Assembly: GCA_039105265.1 (NCBI GenBank)
Contig: JAPFFF010000029.1
Location: 1,488,001 to 1,552,000 of the forward strand
Source of the DNA: Tritrichomonas musculus
Taxonomy: Eukaryota > Parabasalia > Tritrichomonadida > Tritrichomonadidae
Direction: 5' to 3'
Length of the DNA: 64,000 nucleotides
This document shows positions 32,801 to 42,190 of this stretch, piece by piece. Position 1 is the stretch's first letter, and each line of letters starts with the position of its first letter. The notes under the pieces were generated by a model, which was given only the letters and a program-made list of their open reading frames with translations, ran no database searches and was not told the origin of the DNA. A program made the position numbers and the translations under genes.

Positions 32801-33133
32801 AAAAGAATCCAAAAAAAGATGCCATTAAATATATATACTGATATAATCGATTTGCAAATATCACCTCCTGCTTACTTCACTGACCAAGTTCATCTTTTCC
32901 ATAAAGAAAATAGTAATAGCATCAATAATAGAAATGAAAGTCAATCCAGAAGAAAAAGACATCATAGTTTCAAAAAAGATTATGATGATGATTTTGATTA
33001 TGATTTTGAGACAAAATGGTCAGAGTTTCCATTGGACATGATGCATATTTCATCAGATAGGCAAATTGTAAATGAATTAAATGAAAAATTTAGATTATCA
33101 AATGTTTTGAATAATCTTAAGAAGAAGCATTAA
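26834..33133 (+). CDS. TKL-type protein kinase with very long charged repetitive tail
   Basis: This is a 2,099-residue Ser/Thr-type kinase. The catalytic domain spans about residues 12-290: GEGSFGTV (19-26), K41, IIHRDLKTEN (144-153), DFG (166-168), a GTPAYCSPE activation-segment end, and RPTFEEI near the C-lobe end. All key residues are present, so it should be active. The remaining 1,800 residues are Lys/Glu/Asn/Ser/Asp-rich and probably disordered. They include 26-residue units (ESINEFLN ... NDFVDKQND type) and three copies of a 160-180-residue module. The kinase domain resembles kinase 2 of the divergent neighbour, suggesting an old duplication. The target is unknown; the tail may act as a scaffold or phosphorylation platform. 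Confidence 0.85.
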   Translation: MNPKDFTDLKKYKIINKLGEGSFGTVYKVQDIETQKIYAAKVSSKVITRRAKATDEILHLFREVKIMSALNHPSIIQYVGYNPKDFDKKTKPTIIFEYAINGTLKSIIEFKNTEKSTDKWDDTKKLICIYGIASGMAYLHENNIIHRDLKTENILMDDFLCPKISDFGLSKVNDAISKSLRINSISAFKGTPAYCSPEGFEDNQFTKAGDVYSFAMIVYEVMSGLGPFQGKNLDLISLVSKITNGERPKLTSDIPDAYQKLIEKCWSHNPLERPTFEEIVFVLKNNHEFITEKVDEEDFHAYVEFIDNYKTSFDLSSKSFHLEDFIKNKKTKLKRMSIRVEKNKIVEIFPDLAEQNINGMQAEQVKEADSLLINKMNESDEKENKMNDSNEKVSKMNESDENKMPLKNEVGSTREKSGYSKNKITSDEFNSNNRMSLTNKFGSDSDDFFSKSIQKTSQKETKIQVKKKYDSDSYNSESDEFKPVNKKAANKSRLTLSNSDSNDFKQKDKKLNKKIHPKKVLESSSDNFSTQNKKVKKNNSESDEGTQKSKKKVKKQIETKLDSYSDEFGIESNNSHKKSHNNKEDSEKDERKSDKAKRNDQNSSESGNKSESNNLLKSKSEQNDFHRIETDSIELFFIDKNNEYIQKITTFSVSSNEDDQDDDLDAEHLNSQIRDEERPIAFHTSETSDYLDNKDDIYSDEAEESRNENEEECINESKGVKIESNSGYNEKEDENNDFIHDEIEYINEEESPSDFDNEQNTDESINEILNSQNEKENINDFVDAQDEEESINEFLNLRNEKENINDFVDKQNDEESINEFLNLQNEKENINDFVDKQNDEENINDFVDGQNEEESINEFLNSQNESEINNENINNQNEDDKSDSLNDNCNAFSSNEKRNDDKNKHKYNDDTSEELSKKKMQRRVNDEIDKNNTKNSERSVMKQNEEERKTNLFESEKDNKKDRRANKYDESNYKDRNSQNGKNISKQEIDEKESKRKNDEEKKQKFIVKDYYDSNETQNLLLNEIPLNKKVTEKSKKVQKKKEIDLKDQDLGDEKQIKSQEYSSKNVIKKQNQKESEKSISNIPKGEKKNSKEMQIINFSEEEEEVVVTENKLQIKSSDSKNEANQIKPKKQKKNLDSFNDESSKDSIDKKSENENKNEKKFNKEGNHYEKEKKAKKDELEKNQNEKKSRRIIDNDRFESNEKHNSKSRENSDDKETARKKNQSSQKKQKIDSNDKYNENHEKSLESSSIKESTKNNSYSSKDEKKKNSKEKEKELNHFSEEEEVITKNKSQLKASDGKDKADQVTMKKQKKNFDSFNDESSKDSIDQKSGKENEKKINKEGNEYENEKKAKKDELEKNQNEKKSRRIIDSNRFESNEIQDSKLNENSDNKEAARKQNQSSQKKQKNDSNDSYNENHEKLRHHSSMNGIKKPMLKEAVQNISYFSKDEKKNSKEMQIICFTEEEEVVIENKSQIKASDGKNKANQVTMKGQNKNIDSFNDESNKDSIDQKSEKEIEKKIHKEGNHYENEKKSRRSIGNDHFESNEIQNRKLNENSNNEETARKQNQSSQKKSKIDSSDSYDENHAKSLGHSSVKESIKNNSYSSKDEQKNSKEKQVLNYSEEEDVTTGSKLQARLSDGNNKENQSSFKKQSKKVKQISDSFDDGNESQVKKQKKSENQIVDISVNGQKNPISNQNHIKKKFLDFSDDEEEAQKAEQRKIQREKIKISFDYGDENDKSKQTRKSQKKNYKNEEDSGDEIEIKKSKQIEKISDKMHDNYDEEIIPEKLHQQDKESIDNLDKEESDSYRQENQEEFLENKWSINDQSCIEKVRAKKENYIANHSKNDNNETKITKRSKDDYLLIKKESINTNFISESSDDDEINMINNEKQVERIKRGVNESKCLNKIRHYKKESDFHSSSSSNEQIPNRKTSPSSRSQKLFSQSQKEVNQNSHRHRHHGRIRHSQRLYQSQIFNEESKHHLKSNEKMAKTTKRIQKKMPLNIYTDIIDLQISPPAYFTDQVHLFHKENSNSINNRNESQSRRKRHHSFKKDYDDDFDYDFETKWSEFPLDMMHISSDRQIVNELNEKFRLSNVLNNLKKKH
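29119..29430 (+). repeat. 78-bp coding tandem repeats in kinase tail
   Basis: Units of about 78 bp begin GAAAGCATCAATGAATT and contain AAAACATCAATGATTTTGT. They encode 26-residue blocks alternating ESINEFLN and ENINDFVD. Later units are shortened or rearranged. Confidence 0.7.
30070..31640 (+). repeat. Three large coding repeats (about 470-550 bp) in kinase tail
   Basis: Starts lie near 30070, 30583 and 31140. Each unit carries the same protein landmarks in order: SKDEKKNSKE, SEEEE or TEEEE, DSFNDES, KDSID, KKSRR, FESNE, QSSQKK and ENHEK. A partial fourth start appears near 31620. Internal duplication is evident; copies differ by small deletions. Confidence 0.7.
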
Positions 33134-34536
33134 TTGTTTTGGTTATGTTACTTTTATTAGATTGTTTTTCTATATTTTAATATAAATTTTCAAAATATAA
33201 AAGTTATATATATTATTTATTTTATTCATAATATAAGTTATAATGAATTTAATTGTCCGTAATATACTTTTATATTTCAAATTTATGCTCCTGTATTGAA
33301 TATAAATTAAAGAATCATTAAATATTTTTCGAATAATATGATTTTCAATTAATAATTTATAAATATCATATATATGGAAGTATAATGTTATTTTACTGAA
33401 ATAATGCATTGAAACAAATGAAAATTTCAAAAAAATAATAATCGATCTTAAAAATAAATAAATATATTGATGAAAGTCATGAATGAATATGGAAAATAAG
33501 CAATATTTTAATAATAAAGATGATTATAATAATTAAGATTGATCGAAATCATATTATTGGTAAAAAAAAACTTATATTCAAATTTGAATAAAAATTGAAT
33601 GGAAAAAATCTATAATTTTGATTCAAATTAATTATCTTTTAAATTTTTGATAGAAATTTTGGTAATTAATAAAAGAATCATATCTTATAAAAAAATCAAA
33701 TTTTATTCAAAATTTCTAAATTGTATCAATCTTAAATAATATTATATTATAATTTTTAGATTAAAATTAATATTTTTTAGAGATAGAATAATGGTTAACA
33801 AAAAATAATTTCTTTATAAGATAAAGATATATAGGTTGATTTTATGATATGATCTTTATATAATTTATAATAGAATATCATGAATATACTAATATTAGTT
33901 TATGATATATAAATAACGATTGAAGAATTTATTGATATAACTTGATAAAAAAGATAAATTATATGGTCATATTTCAACAAATGTTATTGTCATTATTTAA
34001 TATTTGATTTATTTGATAAATATAATAATATTACAAAATTCTATTTCTCAAATCAATAAAAATTATTAAATTAGCAATAAAGGATGCAATAAAGCCAATT
34101 TGTACTAAAATAAATAAATAGGGTTCCATTTTTAATGAAAAAAAAATTGAATGTTTAGGGTTCAAAAAAAAGGAAAAAGTATTGAAAAAAAAAAACTATT
34201 TTATTCAATTTATCAAAATTGAACCCATTTAAAAGAAAAAGTTCAAATGGTTTTTATTTCTGACCAAAACTATATTCAAAATTTTTAGCGATTTTTTTGA
34301 AATTTAATACATATTGAAAAGCTACAATATGAATTTTTCTGGTTAAATATATAGTATTAAGTTTTTCTAATAATATTTTATCAAATAATTAAAAATAAAA
34401 AAAAGAATTTAATTTTCAAAATAATTTAATTAGCAAGCTAAAATATCTTTTTTAAAAAAAAGAGAAATAAACTAAAAAATAATCAAAATCAATAAATATA
34501 TTGATTAATGATTTGTATATATTATCTCGGATAATT
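33134..34536. other. A+T-rich intergenic region
   Basis: There is no gene that can be supported. GGGTTC occurs twice (34121-34126, 34158-34163) with an inverted GAACCC at 34221-34226. The remainder is low-complexity A/T. Confidence 0.5.
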
Positions 34537-35370
34537 TTATATCCAACCAAAATCCATATTTTGAGAATAAATTTCATCAAATAATTTTTGGAGTTCATAT
34601 TCATGACTAAATATTGAAGAATTTGATGAAAATAAATTTTTTGAATTTGTAAAATCATCAACTTTATTTGATTCTCCAAAATTATTTCTAAAATTATGTT
34701 CTTTATCATTCATTCTGTTTAAATTGCTAGAATCAATGATACATTTTTTTATATGAATATTTTTGTCAAATAAAAATGATGGCTTCATTTGATTATTATC
34801 AAATGCATTTGTTTTTGCATTGTATTGATTTATTATTGGTTCAATTAATGGACTCTTGTTTTGGAAGAATTTATCATTTAATTTTTGCTGTGATTTTAAT
34901 ATTGGAGCTTTTTGTTCTGATGCAAAAGGATTGTTATGGAACATTTTTCGAAAATCTAATTGAGGTATATTGAATTTTTCACTTTTTGGTAAATCAATAT
35001 TATTATTATTTTTGGTTGGAGGTTGATCATCTATCAACTGATATGGTAAGTTGCCTCTTTTCATTATATGCTTATGCCATCTGTTTTTTATATCGTTTCC
35101 GCTTCTTCCAGGAAGACATGAAATCATTTTGGACCATTTTGGACCAATTATTTTATACATCTTAATAAGAACTTCATCTTCTTCTGTTGTCCAAGGATCA
35201 GTTCTTAAATTATCTCGGAGATAGTTGATGTACCTATCATGTATTTGTTTTGGAGTTCTTCCTGGAAGCTTTTTTGCAATTGCCGCCCAGTCTTCTCCAA
35301 TCGATTTCACTGCTTTTTTAATGATCATATTTTCACGAGTCGTAAATGGCAATCTTTTAGCTCGACGCAT
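34537..35370 (-). CDS. Two-repeat Myb (R2R3-like) DNA-binding protein
   Basis: This is a 277-residue nuclear DNA-binding protein. Myb repeat 1 spans about residues 7-52 (FTTRENMII ... WAAIAKKLPGRTPKQIHDRY). Repeat 2 spans about 58-105 (PWTTEEDEVLIKMY ... WSKMISCLPGRSGNDIKNRWH). The first repeat starts with Phe rather than Trp, as in many R2R3 proteins. Residues 110-277 are Asn/Ser/Lys-rich with no domain. Trichomonads have large Myb families that regulate adhesin and iron-responsive genes; the target of this one is not known. An Inr-like TCATT lies 13 bases before the ATG. Confidence 0.9.
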   Translation of the reverse strand: MRRAKRLPFTTRENMIIKKAVKSIGEDWAAIAKKLPGRTPKQIHDRYINYLRDNLRTDPWTTEEDEVLIKMYKIIGPKWSKMISCLPGRSGNDIKNRWHKHIMKRGNLPYQLIDDQPPTKNNNNIDLPKSEKFNIPQLDFRKMFHNNPFASEQKAPILKSQQKLNDKFFQNKSPLIEPIINQYNAKTNAFDNNQMKPSFLFDKNIHIKKCIIDSSNLNRMNDKEHNFRNNFGESNKVDDFTNSKNLFSSNSSIFSHEYELQKLFDEIYSQNMDFGWI

Positions 35371-35382
35371 TTTTTAAATTTG

Positions 35383-35387
35383 AATGA
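35383..35387 (-). promoter_or_regulatory. Inr-like motif TCATT for the Myb gene
   Basis: TCATT on the minus strand, 13 bases from the ATG, fits the trichomonad initiator position and consensus. Confidence 0.5.
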
Positions 35388-35545
35388 TCTATTCTGGAAT
35401 TAATTCAAATTTTCTATTGAATAAAAATTGATTACCGTTGGGTATGAAAATAACCTACTTTTTGAATAAGTCTAAACAAATATCAATTCAAATCATATAT
35501 ATTTTCTCTGCTAGTATCAAAAAGTGAATTTTCATGAAGCGAATA

Positions 35546-35644
35546 AAAAACCACTTTTTGATGGAAGAACCATTCAAATGAAACGATTTTTTTAGAAAAA
35601 GTTCAATAATTATTTTGGAAAATCATTCAAAAAGTGGTTTTTTT
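35546..35644. repeat. Approximately 100-bp foldback sequence
   Basis: AAAAAACCACTTTTTGA near 35546 is inverted as TTCAAAAAGTGGTTTTTTT near 35627-35644. The ends resemble the CCACTTTTTGAA part of the element at 48581-48987 and may be related. No target duplication was found. Confidence 0.5.
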
Positions 35645-35841
35645 CATTTTTCTATTTTGCAACACTACAGTGCAGAATCATGTTTGTTTTATTATTATTT
35701 TTTAATCCAATTAATTTATAGTTTTATCACTCAAAATATTGAATGAATCACCATAAAGGTGGTTTACTCTTCTCAATTTTTTTAAATCAGAAATTTATCT
35801 TATATAAACTATTTAAACAAATTTATTTAGATTGGAAAACA

Positions 35842-36006
35842 ATTCGTTCGTTAGCGGCCGAGAAATCAATTTTCTCTCAATTTTTTTTAATAAGTTCAGA
35901 ATTTTTTTTTTTTTTTTTTTTTTATAAAAGAATTTTGGTAAAACTTTTTCAGATAAAATGTATTCAATTTTATGCATTTTAATTTCTAGACCGCTAACGA
36001 ACGAAT
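35842..36006. mobile_element. 165-bp foldback element
   Basis: The 16-base end ATTCGTTCGTTAGCGG (35842-35857) is perfectly inverted at 35991-36006, and similarity continues inward to AGAAAT. The G+C-containing ends stand out from the flanks. It encloses a 22-base T run. I see no 9-bp duplication. Confidence 0.6.
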
Positions 36007-36588
36007 ATTCTTTTAATCTGTATAAATTTATAGCATATACTTATGAGAAAAATATATATCAATCTCACGAATTTTTATTCATTTTGACACATCATTTAAT
36101 TAAATTAAATATTAATACTATTCATTATTGGTCGCATTCCATACGTTAAAAAAATATCTTTTTTTGTTTATTTTTCTATATTTTCTTTGTTTTTGAATAT
36201 ATATATATATATATAGTTGGTTGACAAAAAAATATTTTTGGACAAAAAAATGTTTTCACCTTTTTTTAAAATATTTTTATCTTGATTTGTATTGATGATT
36301 ATTTATTTTAATTATTTTATTAAAAAGTATAAATGATTAAATATTTTTATTTCATCTATATAATTATTAAAATAACTAAATTCAAGGAGAAATTCGAATA
36401 ATTTTCATTATACAAATACAAATTTTGATAATGGTTTTCGTTCATATATTCAAATATTTTTTGGCTAAAAATATTAAAACTATTTTTAAAATTAAATTAT
36501 TATTTAATTTGATCAAAAAGATATGCATAAAAATCGAAAACTGGTAAGATAAAAACGATTTTTTATAAAACGTAAAATTTAATTGTTT

Positions 36589-37428
36589 AGAGGAAGGTCA
36601 ACTTATTTTTAACACAAAAACTCATAGTGTAATTGGTTTTGATTTTTCATAAGTACATATAATATTTTATATAATATATAATAGTTTTTCTATCTAAAAT
36701 ATCTCTATAATTTATATATATTATTGAGATAAAAATGTTTTATTCAAAAATAATCTAATTTGAATGACTATTCAAATATTTTTTTCTCTCAATTTTTTCT
36801 TTTCAAATTTCAGTATTATTGTTTTACAAATTTTTCTTGATGGGATATTAATATTTTTTAAATATTCTTGCATATTTAATCATGTATATATATTTTAAAA
36901 ATATTTACTCATACGGTATTTTAAATCAATTTATATATTAGCTTGGGAGAATGTATAAAACTAATGATTGAGTGTAATTTATCATGACTCTAATAAAATA
37001 TTGGTAGTTGGGATTTGAGATTTAGTCGAATATATAGATTTATTATACGCATATATATCTAATATATTGTTTTCGAATGATTTGGTGTGTTGAATTTGGG
37101 GCAATGTTTGATTTAATAGCATCAGCAATTATTTCAAAAAACTGATTATATCTCAGCCATTTTGTAAAAATATTGAATCTCGACTGGTTTATTCTAATTA
37201 TATTAGCGGATACTTTTAAATCATCATTTGATCTATCTTGAATTATTTGAAATTGAGAATCTCCAATTTTCATTGATTGCCCTTAATCAAATCTTAAAAG
37301 TAATATTTATATATAATTATTTTTATATTATTTATAAATAAAATAGAAATTTGAATTTATTAATTAAATAACGCAAAAAAAGGCAAACAATGAGAAAAAA
37401 TTTTCCATTCAATTAGTTGACCCTCCTC
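36589..37428. mobile_element. 840-bp inverted-repeat element, 9-bp target duplication
   Basis: The left end AGAGGAAGGTCAACTTATT matches the complement of the right end (ATTAGTTGACCCTCCTC), with few mismatches. TAATTGTTT is directly repeated at 36580-36588 and 37429-37437. The duplication length suggests Mutator-type transposition. It contains a 76-codon ORF on the minus strand. Confidence 0.7.
37043..37273 (-). other. 76-codon ORF inside the 840-bp element, possibly a captured gene fragment
   Basis: Its amino acid composition (balanced hydrophobic and charged residues, e.g. FNIFTKWLRYNQFFEII) is more protein-like than the surrounding low-complexity DNA. It has no recognisable domain. It lies wholly within the element, so capture of a host gene piece is possible; chance is not excluded. 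Confidence 0.3.
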
Positions 37429-38248
37429 TAATTGTTTTCCATTTTCGAAGAGACAAAGATGGTTTTACATTTTTATATTTACAAAATATTACTTATATAT
37501 TAATTATCATTTTATTTTAATGATTTGGACAGATAATTATAGTTTCCTTAACGAGATGTTTTTAAAGTTTTAATATTTTTCTTTTGGCAAAAAATTTTAT
37601 CAAGCAAATTTTTATTTAAACCAGCGATGCATATTTTAATTTTATATATCATATATGATAAGTTAATTGTATAAATAAATCCAATAAACAAGTAGGTGAT
37701 GAGATATAAAAAATAAACAAAATAATATGATATGCATATAATTTGATATGATGACGATATCTTCTATAATTGAACAAAGAATAACATAATATAATATTAT
37801 TAAATCATATTCATGGTTAATCAAATTATCCTTTGATTTTCATTGAAATCATGATCGTTTAAATTTTCTTCTTATGAAAAACTGATCGTTGAAGGTAATT
37901 CAATTGGCCTTATTTGACCAGTAAGTGGATATGGAGAAAAACAAAGATTTGTTCTATACTAGTTATGAACAGCTTATACTTCTTTCCAGTGCTGAGTTAT
38001 TGTTCGATGAACGATTGAGAGAATAAAATAACTAATCTTTGCTTTCAAACTTAATTCATGATATATCATTCTTCCTCTTGGCGGTGAGAGAGTTTGATAC
38101 TGTACATAAGAGTTGGAAAAACTTTTGGCTGTGTTGGGATTTCGATTTGTTAATTAACAATTGTCCAATTAAGGTCCAGCTACTACCGTATAGTCATTTC
38201 CTATAACTTCAATTTTTTCATTTTCCGAAAGCGGTCCTGTGTTGATCA

Positions 38249-38610
38249 AACGGTACTGCGATCAGATGTAAAGTGTCAAAAAATTGAGAGCAATATTAAA
38301 TAACCTGGAAATGCCAAAAAAATTATATAACAGTTAATTTTCCATAATAAAAAATCTAATTCTTAAATGAAATTTGGAAGTAAATTTTTAATTTTTTAGA
38401 CATACCATATGAAAAAAAATTTTTTTGAATGGATAAAATGAGTTTTTCATTCAAATTTAATCAACATAAATCTCCAAATCAAATTAGAAAATCCTTCCAA
38501 TATTTTAATATGTTATTATATATAATGTGTTCTATTTATATATTTGGTTTGTTTCGATTATTACAGTTTTTTAAATACTTTTGACACTTTACATCCGATC
38601 GCAGTACTGT
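38249..38610. mobile_element. 362-bp inverted-repeat element, 9-bp target duplication
   Basis: GGTACTGCGATCAGATG followed by TAAAGTGTCAAAA (38252-38282) is inverted at 38577-38609 with very few differences. TGTTGATCA flanks both sides (38240-38248, 38611-38619). There is no ORF. A piece of the same terminal sequence occurs at 19891-19905. Confidence 0.8.
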
Positions 38611-39199
38611 TGTTGATCATTTAAATAAAAAAAATTGATATTTTTTGAGAGATTTTTTTCAAAAAGTTTAATTTTTTTTTGTTTTTTTTTTTAGTTTTGA
38701 TAAAAACCGTAAATAATATTCTCAAATTTGAATAGAGTTTAGATTAAAAAATCAAGTTTAATAATCTATTCAATATTTGAAAGTTTTCTTTATTTTTATT
38801 CAAAATTTTTTGATATTATTTTTTATACGTCAGTATCATAACTGAAGTAAATACAAAATTTTTTATTACCTCAAAAAAAAAAAAAAAAAATCCGATGATG
38901 TGTTTTTTTATTGTACTAAAAAAGTTTGATGAATCGATCTTTTTGAATGAGTAATTGAATGATTTTTCTATTTACAAAAAAATATGTTTTTTGATAATAA
39001 AAAGATATTGTTTTTTCAATATCTAAATAAATATTGCAGAAAAAAATCATTTAACGTTTTTATAATTTTCTATAACTTTTTCAAACAAGGAAGATTATAA
39101 CGGATTTTTGCAGCCATCTTTTTGAATTACCTTTTTATTCAATTTCGGTTAAAAAAACACCAAATTCAACTCTAATTCAAATTCTTTCAAATTATCAAA

Positions 39200-40402
39200 A
39201 TGGGTTTTGATAAAAATTCAGCATTGATATTAATACTTCTTTCACTTCCTTTTCAATTTAATTTAATTACGGACTCGTTCGATTTATTTACTGCCGAAAT
39301 CACCAAAGAATGGAAATCAGGTCGAGTATTAACATATTATGAAAATTATTTTTGCAAAAAAATAACATTTTATGTTGCACTTGTCAGTGCAGTTTCATTT
39401 GTTTTTATTTATTACAAAGTTAGAAAGATGAGATTAATAATATCAATTTCATTTTTTTTAAATGCAGTTGTATGGCTACTTTATTTAGCTTCCAATGACA
39501 ACAATATTTATCTTTTTTATATAATACGAGGAATTCAAGGAGTATTCCTAAGTATCTTTCAAATGTCACATGTAATATATGTCTTGCATTTTGCCAGTTC
39601 AGAAATAAAGTGTTTTTGTGGTTGTTGCTTCCAAGTAGCAATGTTTACTGGTTTATTTTTCTTAAACTTAATATTCTTTTGCGTAAGTTGGAAAGCAGTG
39701 GCTGCAATACTAGCAGTTCAATCAATAATTTTTGGTGGTTTGATATGGATTGTTCCTGAAATGCATATCAAGCCAAAATCTATAACAAAAGAGAGTGTTT
39801 TTCAAAAAAATCATATCAAACCATTATTAGTTATGATGCTAATTATGTTCTTGCAACAATTAACAGGAATTGGTACTTTGCTTGGTCAACTTGCATCTAT
39901 GCTCTCGGGTGTTGGACTTGATTTAGAATCTCATCTTCAATCTTGTTTATTTGATTTTGTCGGAGCCTTGTCTACAATGATCGCAGCTTTTATAACGGAT
40001 TCAATAGGAACAAGATATATGTGGTCGTTCTCCTCAGTTGGGCTTTGTATTGGATTGGTTATATATGCAGTAACCCTCAAAATTGAAACTGAAAAATGGG
40101 TTGGTACTCTTGGTATTTTTGTTTATTTCTTGTTTTATGGTTTGGGAGAAGGTCCAATTCCATGGTTCTTAAGTGGAACATTATTCCCTGAAGAAGTTCG
40201 TCTAGAAACTGCTGCAATAACAATTTGCGAGAACTTGTTCCTTTCTCCAATTCTTGATTTGCTCTGGAACACTTTAAATAAAAATGCAGGTCAATTTGGA
40301 TCAATTCTATTTAGCTCAATTGCGTGTATCTTAGCAATATTTTTGGGATTTTTGATTCCATTGGAATCTCGTCATGAAAGTGATGGAATAAATGTTCTTT
40401 AA
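39200..40402 (+). CDS. Major facilitator superfamily transporter, sugar-porter-like
   Basis: This 400-residue polytopic membrane protein has about 12 hydrophobic spans. Sugar-porter-like signatures include RGIQGVF near residue 111, QQLTGIG near 217-223, and GEGPIPWFLSGTLFPEEVR near 316-334; the usual form of the last is PGPIPW-x-SE-PxxxR. An intracellular loop near 185-205 is basic. It is slightly shorter than typical sugar porters (450-500), with short N- and C-termini. It would move a sugar or similar solute across the plasma membrane or a vacuole; the substrate is not predictable. A decayed relative lies 2 kb downstream (42479-42786), showing local duplication. Confidence 0.8.
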   Translation: MGFDKNSALILILLSLPFQFNLITDSFDLFTAEITKEWKSGRVLTYYENYFCKKITFYVALVSAVSFVFIYYKVRKMRLIISISFFLNAVVWLLYLASNDNNIYLFYIIRGIQGVFLSIFQMSHVIYVLHFASSEIKCFCGCCFQVAMFTGLFFLNLIFFCVSWKAVAAILAVQSIIFGGLIWIVPEMHIKPKSITKESVFQKNHIKPLLVMMLIMFLQQLTGIGTLLGQLASMLSGVGLDLESHLQSCLFDFVGALSTMIAAFITDSIGTRYMWSFSSVGLCIGLVIYAVTLKIETEKWVGTLGIFVYFLFYGLGEGPIPWFLSGTLFPEEVRLETAAITICENLFLSPILDLLWNTLNKNAGQFGSILFSSIACILAIFLGFLIPLESRHESDGINVL

Positions 40403-41114
40403 TAAAATCTTTCTAAAATATAAAGTATGTATTTATTATATATATTTTGGTAAATCATGTTAATGCTCTTAAAACGGGGCTTCAATATTTTTATTTTGTA
40501 ATTCTCTCAAAAATAAAAATAAATTGAGAGAAAAAAATATTTTCTTTCTATTTTTGAATACCCTTACAAAAAGTCTGTTTTGGGTGATCAGTACCAATTC
40601 ATCATATAATTAATTGAAAACCTCAGAAGGGGTTCAATAATTCAAATAATAATATCTCAAAAAAGACCTCCGCCATATTTCCTTACTTCCAAACAGTCCA
40701 AGCAAAATCATTAAAGCAAGAATTGTTTTATATAAATAAAGAAGTAAACACTAAAAAAATTATATCTTTTTGATATTATAATGTATCTATCTCTGGAGAA
40801 ATGAACATCATGAATTAATTCAAATTTAATTGAAGAAGCAAATATGAAAATATTCAAAAAATTATATTTTATATTATAATAAAAATTAAAAAAGTATTTA
40901 TATAAATTTAATATTGGATAAAAAATGATTTTTTTTTTGTTTTACTCAAGATAAAAGTCCTATAAGAAAAAAGAACAATATGATATTTTGTTACAAGTAT
41001 ATATCTTTATTTGATTAATACTTTCTATTGTTTTTATATAATTTTATTTATAAATCAAACTAAAATAATAAATATTTTAATTATTATTAGGAATAAATTA
41101 TATTAAATAAGATT

Positions 41115-41145
<31 letters not shown>

Positions 41146-41283
41146 AAAGGAATTGAAGTCATTTTTCAATATTAAATGGAGACAGTTTTCTGTATAATAT
41201 GAATCCAATTTCTATATACAAAATAAAACAAATTTCACTTCATAATTAATTTGGCATACGGCTATAACCAAATCAAAGGCATT
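40403..41283. other. A+T-rich intergenic region
   Basis: There is no gene. A perfect 9-bp stem hairpin TTCTCTCAA ... TTGAGAGAA lies around 40502-40530. A 27-base A run is at 41115-41141. Two Inr-like motifs, TCACT and TCATA (41235-41244), lie about 40 bases before the next ATG. Confidence 0.5.
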
Positions 41284-42003
41284 ATGGAAGTAGTTGTCAA
41301 TACATCTCCTTGTAATCATGATAAAAAAAGCCCCCGTGTTTGTAATAAGCAGCAGCCATTTGTTGACCAGCACGAAAAGTTTTTAGCAAACTTATCAGAA
41401 AAGCCACCTGATTGTATTATGTTTTTTTCAGCAATAAACCCTCCAGAATTGCATCTTTCAAATCAGCAAACTAGCATTACTGAGCTCAGGTCAAGTAATG
41501 GTCCTAGCATTTATTTTGATGATCCTACAAATCAGCCGTCAGACCTTGTTTTTTATGAAATTCAGACAAAAAATAATATTTTTAATACATCATTTATAAA
41601 TCAGACCAATGTAATCTCAATTCCTTCGCAGTCAAAATGTTTGGTACAATATCATCCATATGTTACAAGTTGTGGTCATTTTACAACTGTTTGCTCAGGT
41701 TCTGGTTGCCCAAAATCGGGCACTGTAAGTTCTTGCAGCAATATTAAAAATGTAAAGCAAATGAAGGAATATTTACAATTAATAATATCTGGAAATAAGA
41801 ATCTTAGGTTTAACAAAAAAACTCTTCACTATTTTTATAATTTACTAGCAGGCATGTTTTGCTGGAGTCCTCTCACAAGAGATGAAAAACGCAATAAGAA
41901 CCTCGTTTTTCAAAAGCTATTTAAGAACAGAAATCTAGTTATAGATTCAATTAACAAGTATCCATCAATTATTGAGCAGGTTTTTATCATAAAAGGCGCA
42001 TAA
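41284..42003 (+). CDS. Unrecognised 239-aa protein with Cys-rich centre
   Basis: I do not recognise this protein. The start is set at the ATG 41284; the frame is open 11 codons further upstream but only from a TTG. Residues 1-30 include paired Cys/His (NTSPCNHDKK, PRVC). A Cys-rich patch near 133-155 contains SCGHFTTVCSGSGCP, which might bind zinc. The C-terminal 80 residues are basic and helical. Codon choice includes more G/C-ending codons than nearby genes. Surrounded by transposon remains and a long A run, it may come from an unknown mobile element, but nothing proves this. Confidence 0.5.
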   Translation: MEVVVNTSPCNHDKKSPRVCNKQQPFVDQHEKFLANLSEKPPDCIMFFSAINPPELHLSNQQTSITELRSSNGPSIYFDDPTNQPSDLVFYEIQTKNNIFNTSFINQTNVISIPSQSKCLVQYHPYVTSCGHFTTVCSGSGCPKSGTVSSCSNIKNVKQMKEYLQLIISGNKNLRFNKKTLHYFYNLLAGMFCWSPLTRDEKRNKNLVFQKLFKNRNLVIDSINKYPSIIEQVFIIKGA

Positions 42004-42190
42004 TGCAACCAATAATACTGTCCACTAAAGTTTTATAAACTTTGATTTATAAATTATAATTCCTACAGCTTTTTGAAAATATTTAGTTCATTATTGTTTG
42101 CCAATTATTTTATAATTTTTTTTAAAAAAAATTTATGAAAATTTAAAAATGAAAATTTTTTCATTAATGAAATGTTATTTTATTTTAAGT

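Larger units (their letters stand above)
35371..39199. other. Intergenic region populated by inverted-repeat elements
   Basis: No intact gene is supported. Besides the elements listed separately, 35902-35923 is a 22-base T run, 36197-36214 a TA microsatellite, and 38873-38890 an 18-base A run. Short ORFs near 35743-36149 are A+T-rich chance frames. Confidence 0.5.

Noticed and set aside
34121..34226. GGGTTC/GAACCC repeats as telomere-like or transposon ends
   Set aside because: Only 6-8 bases match and no flanking duplication is seen.
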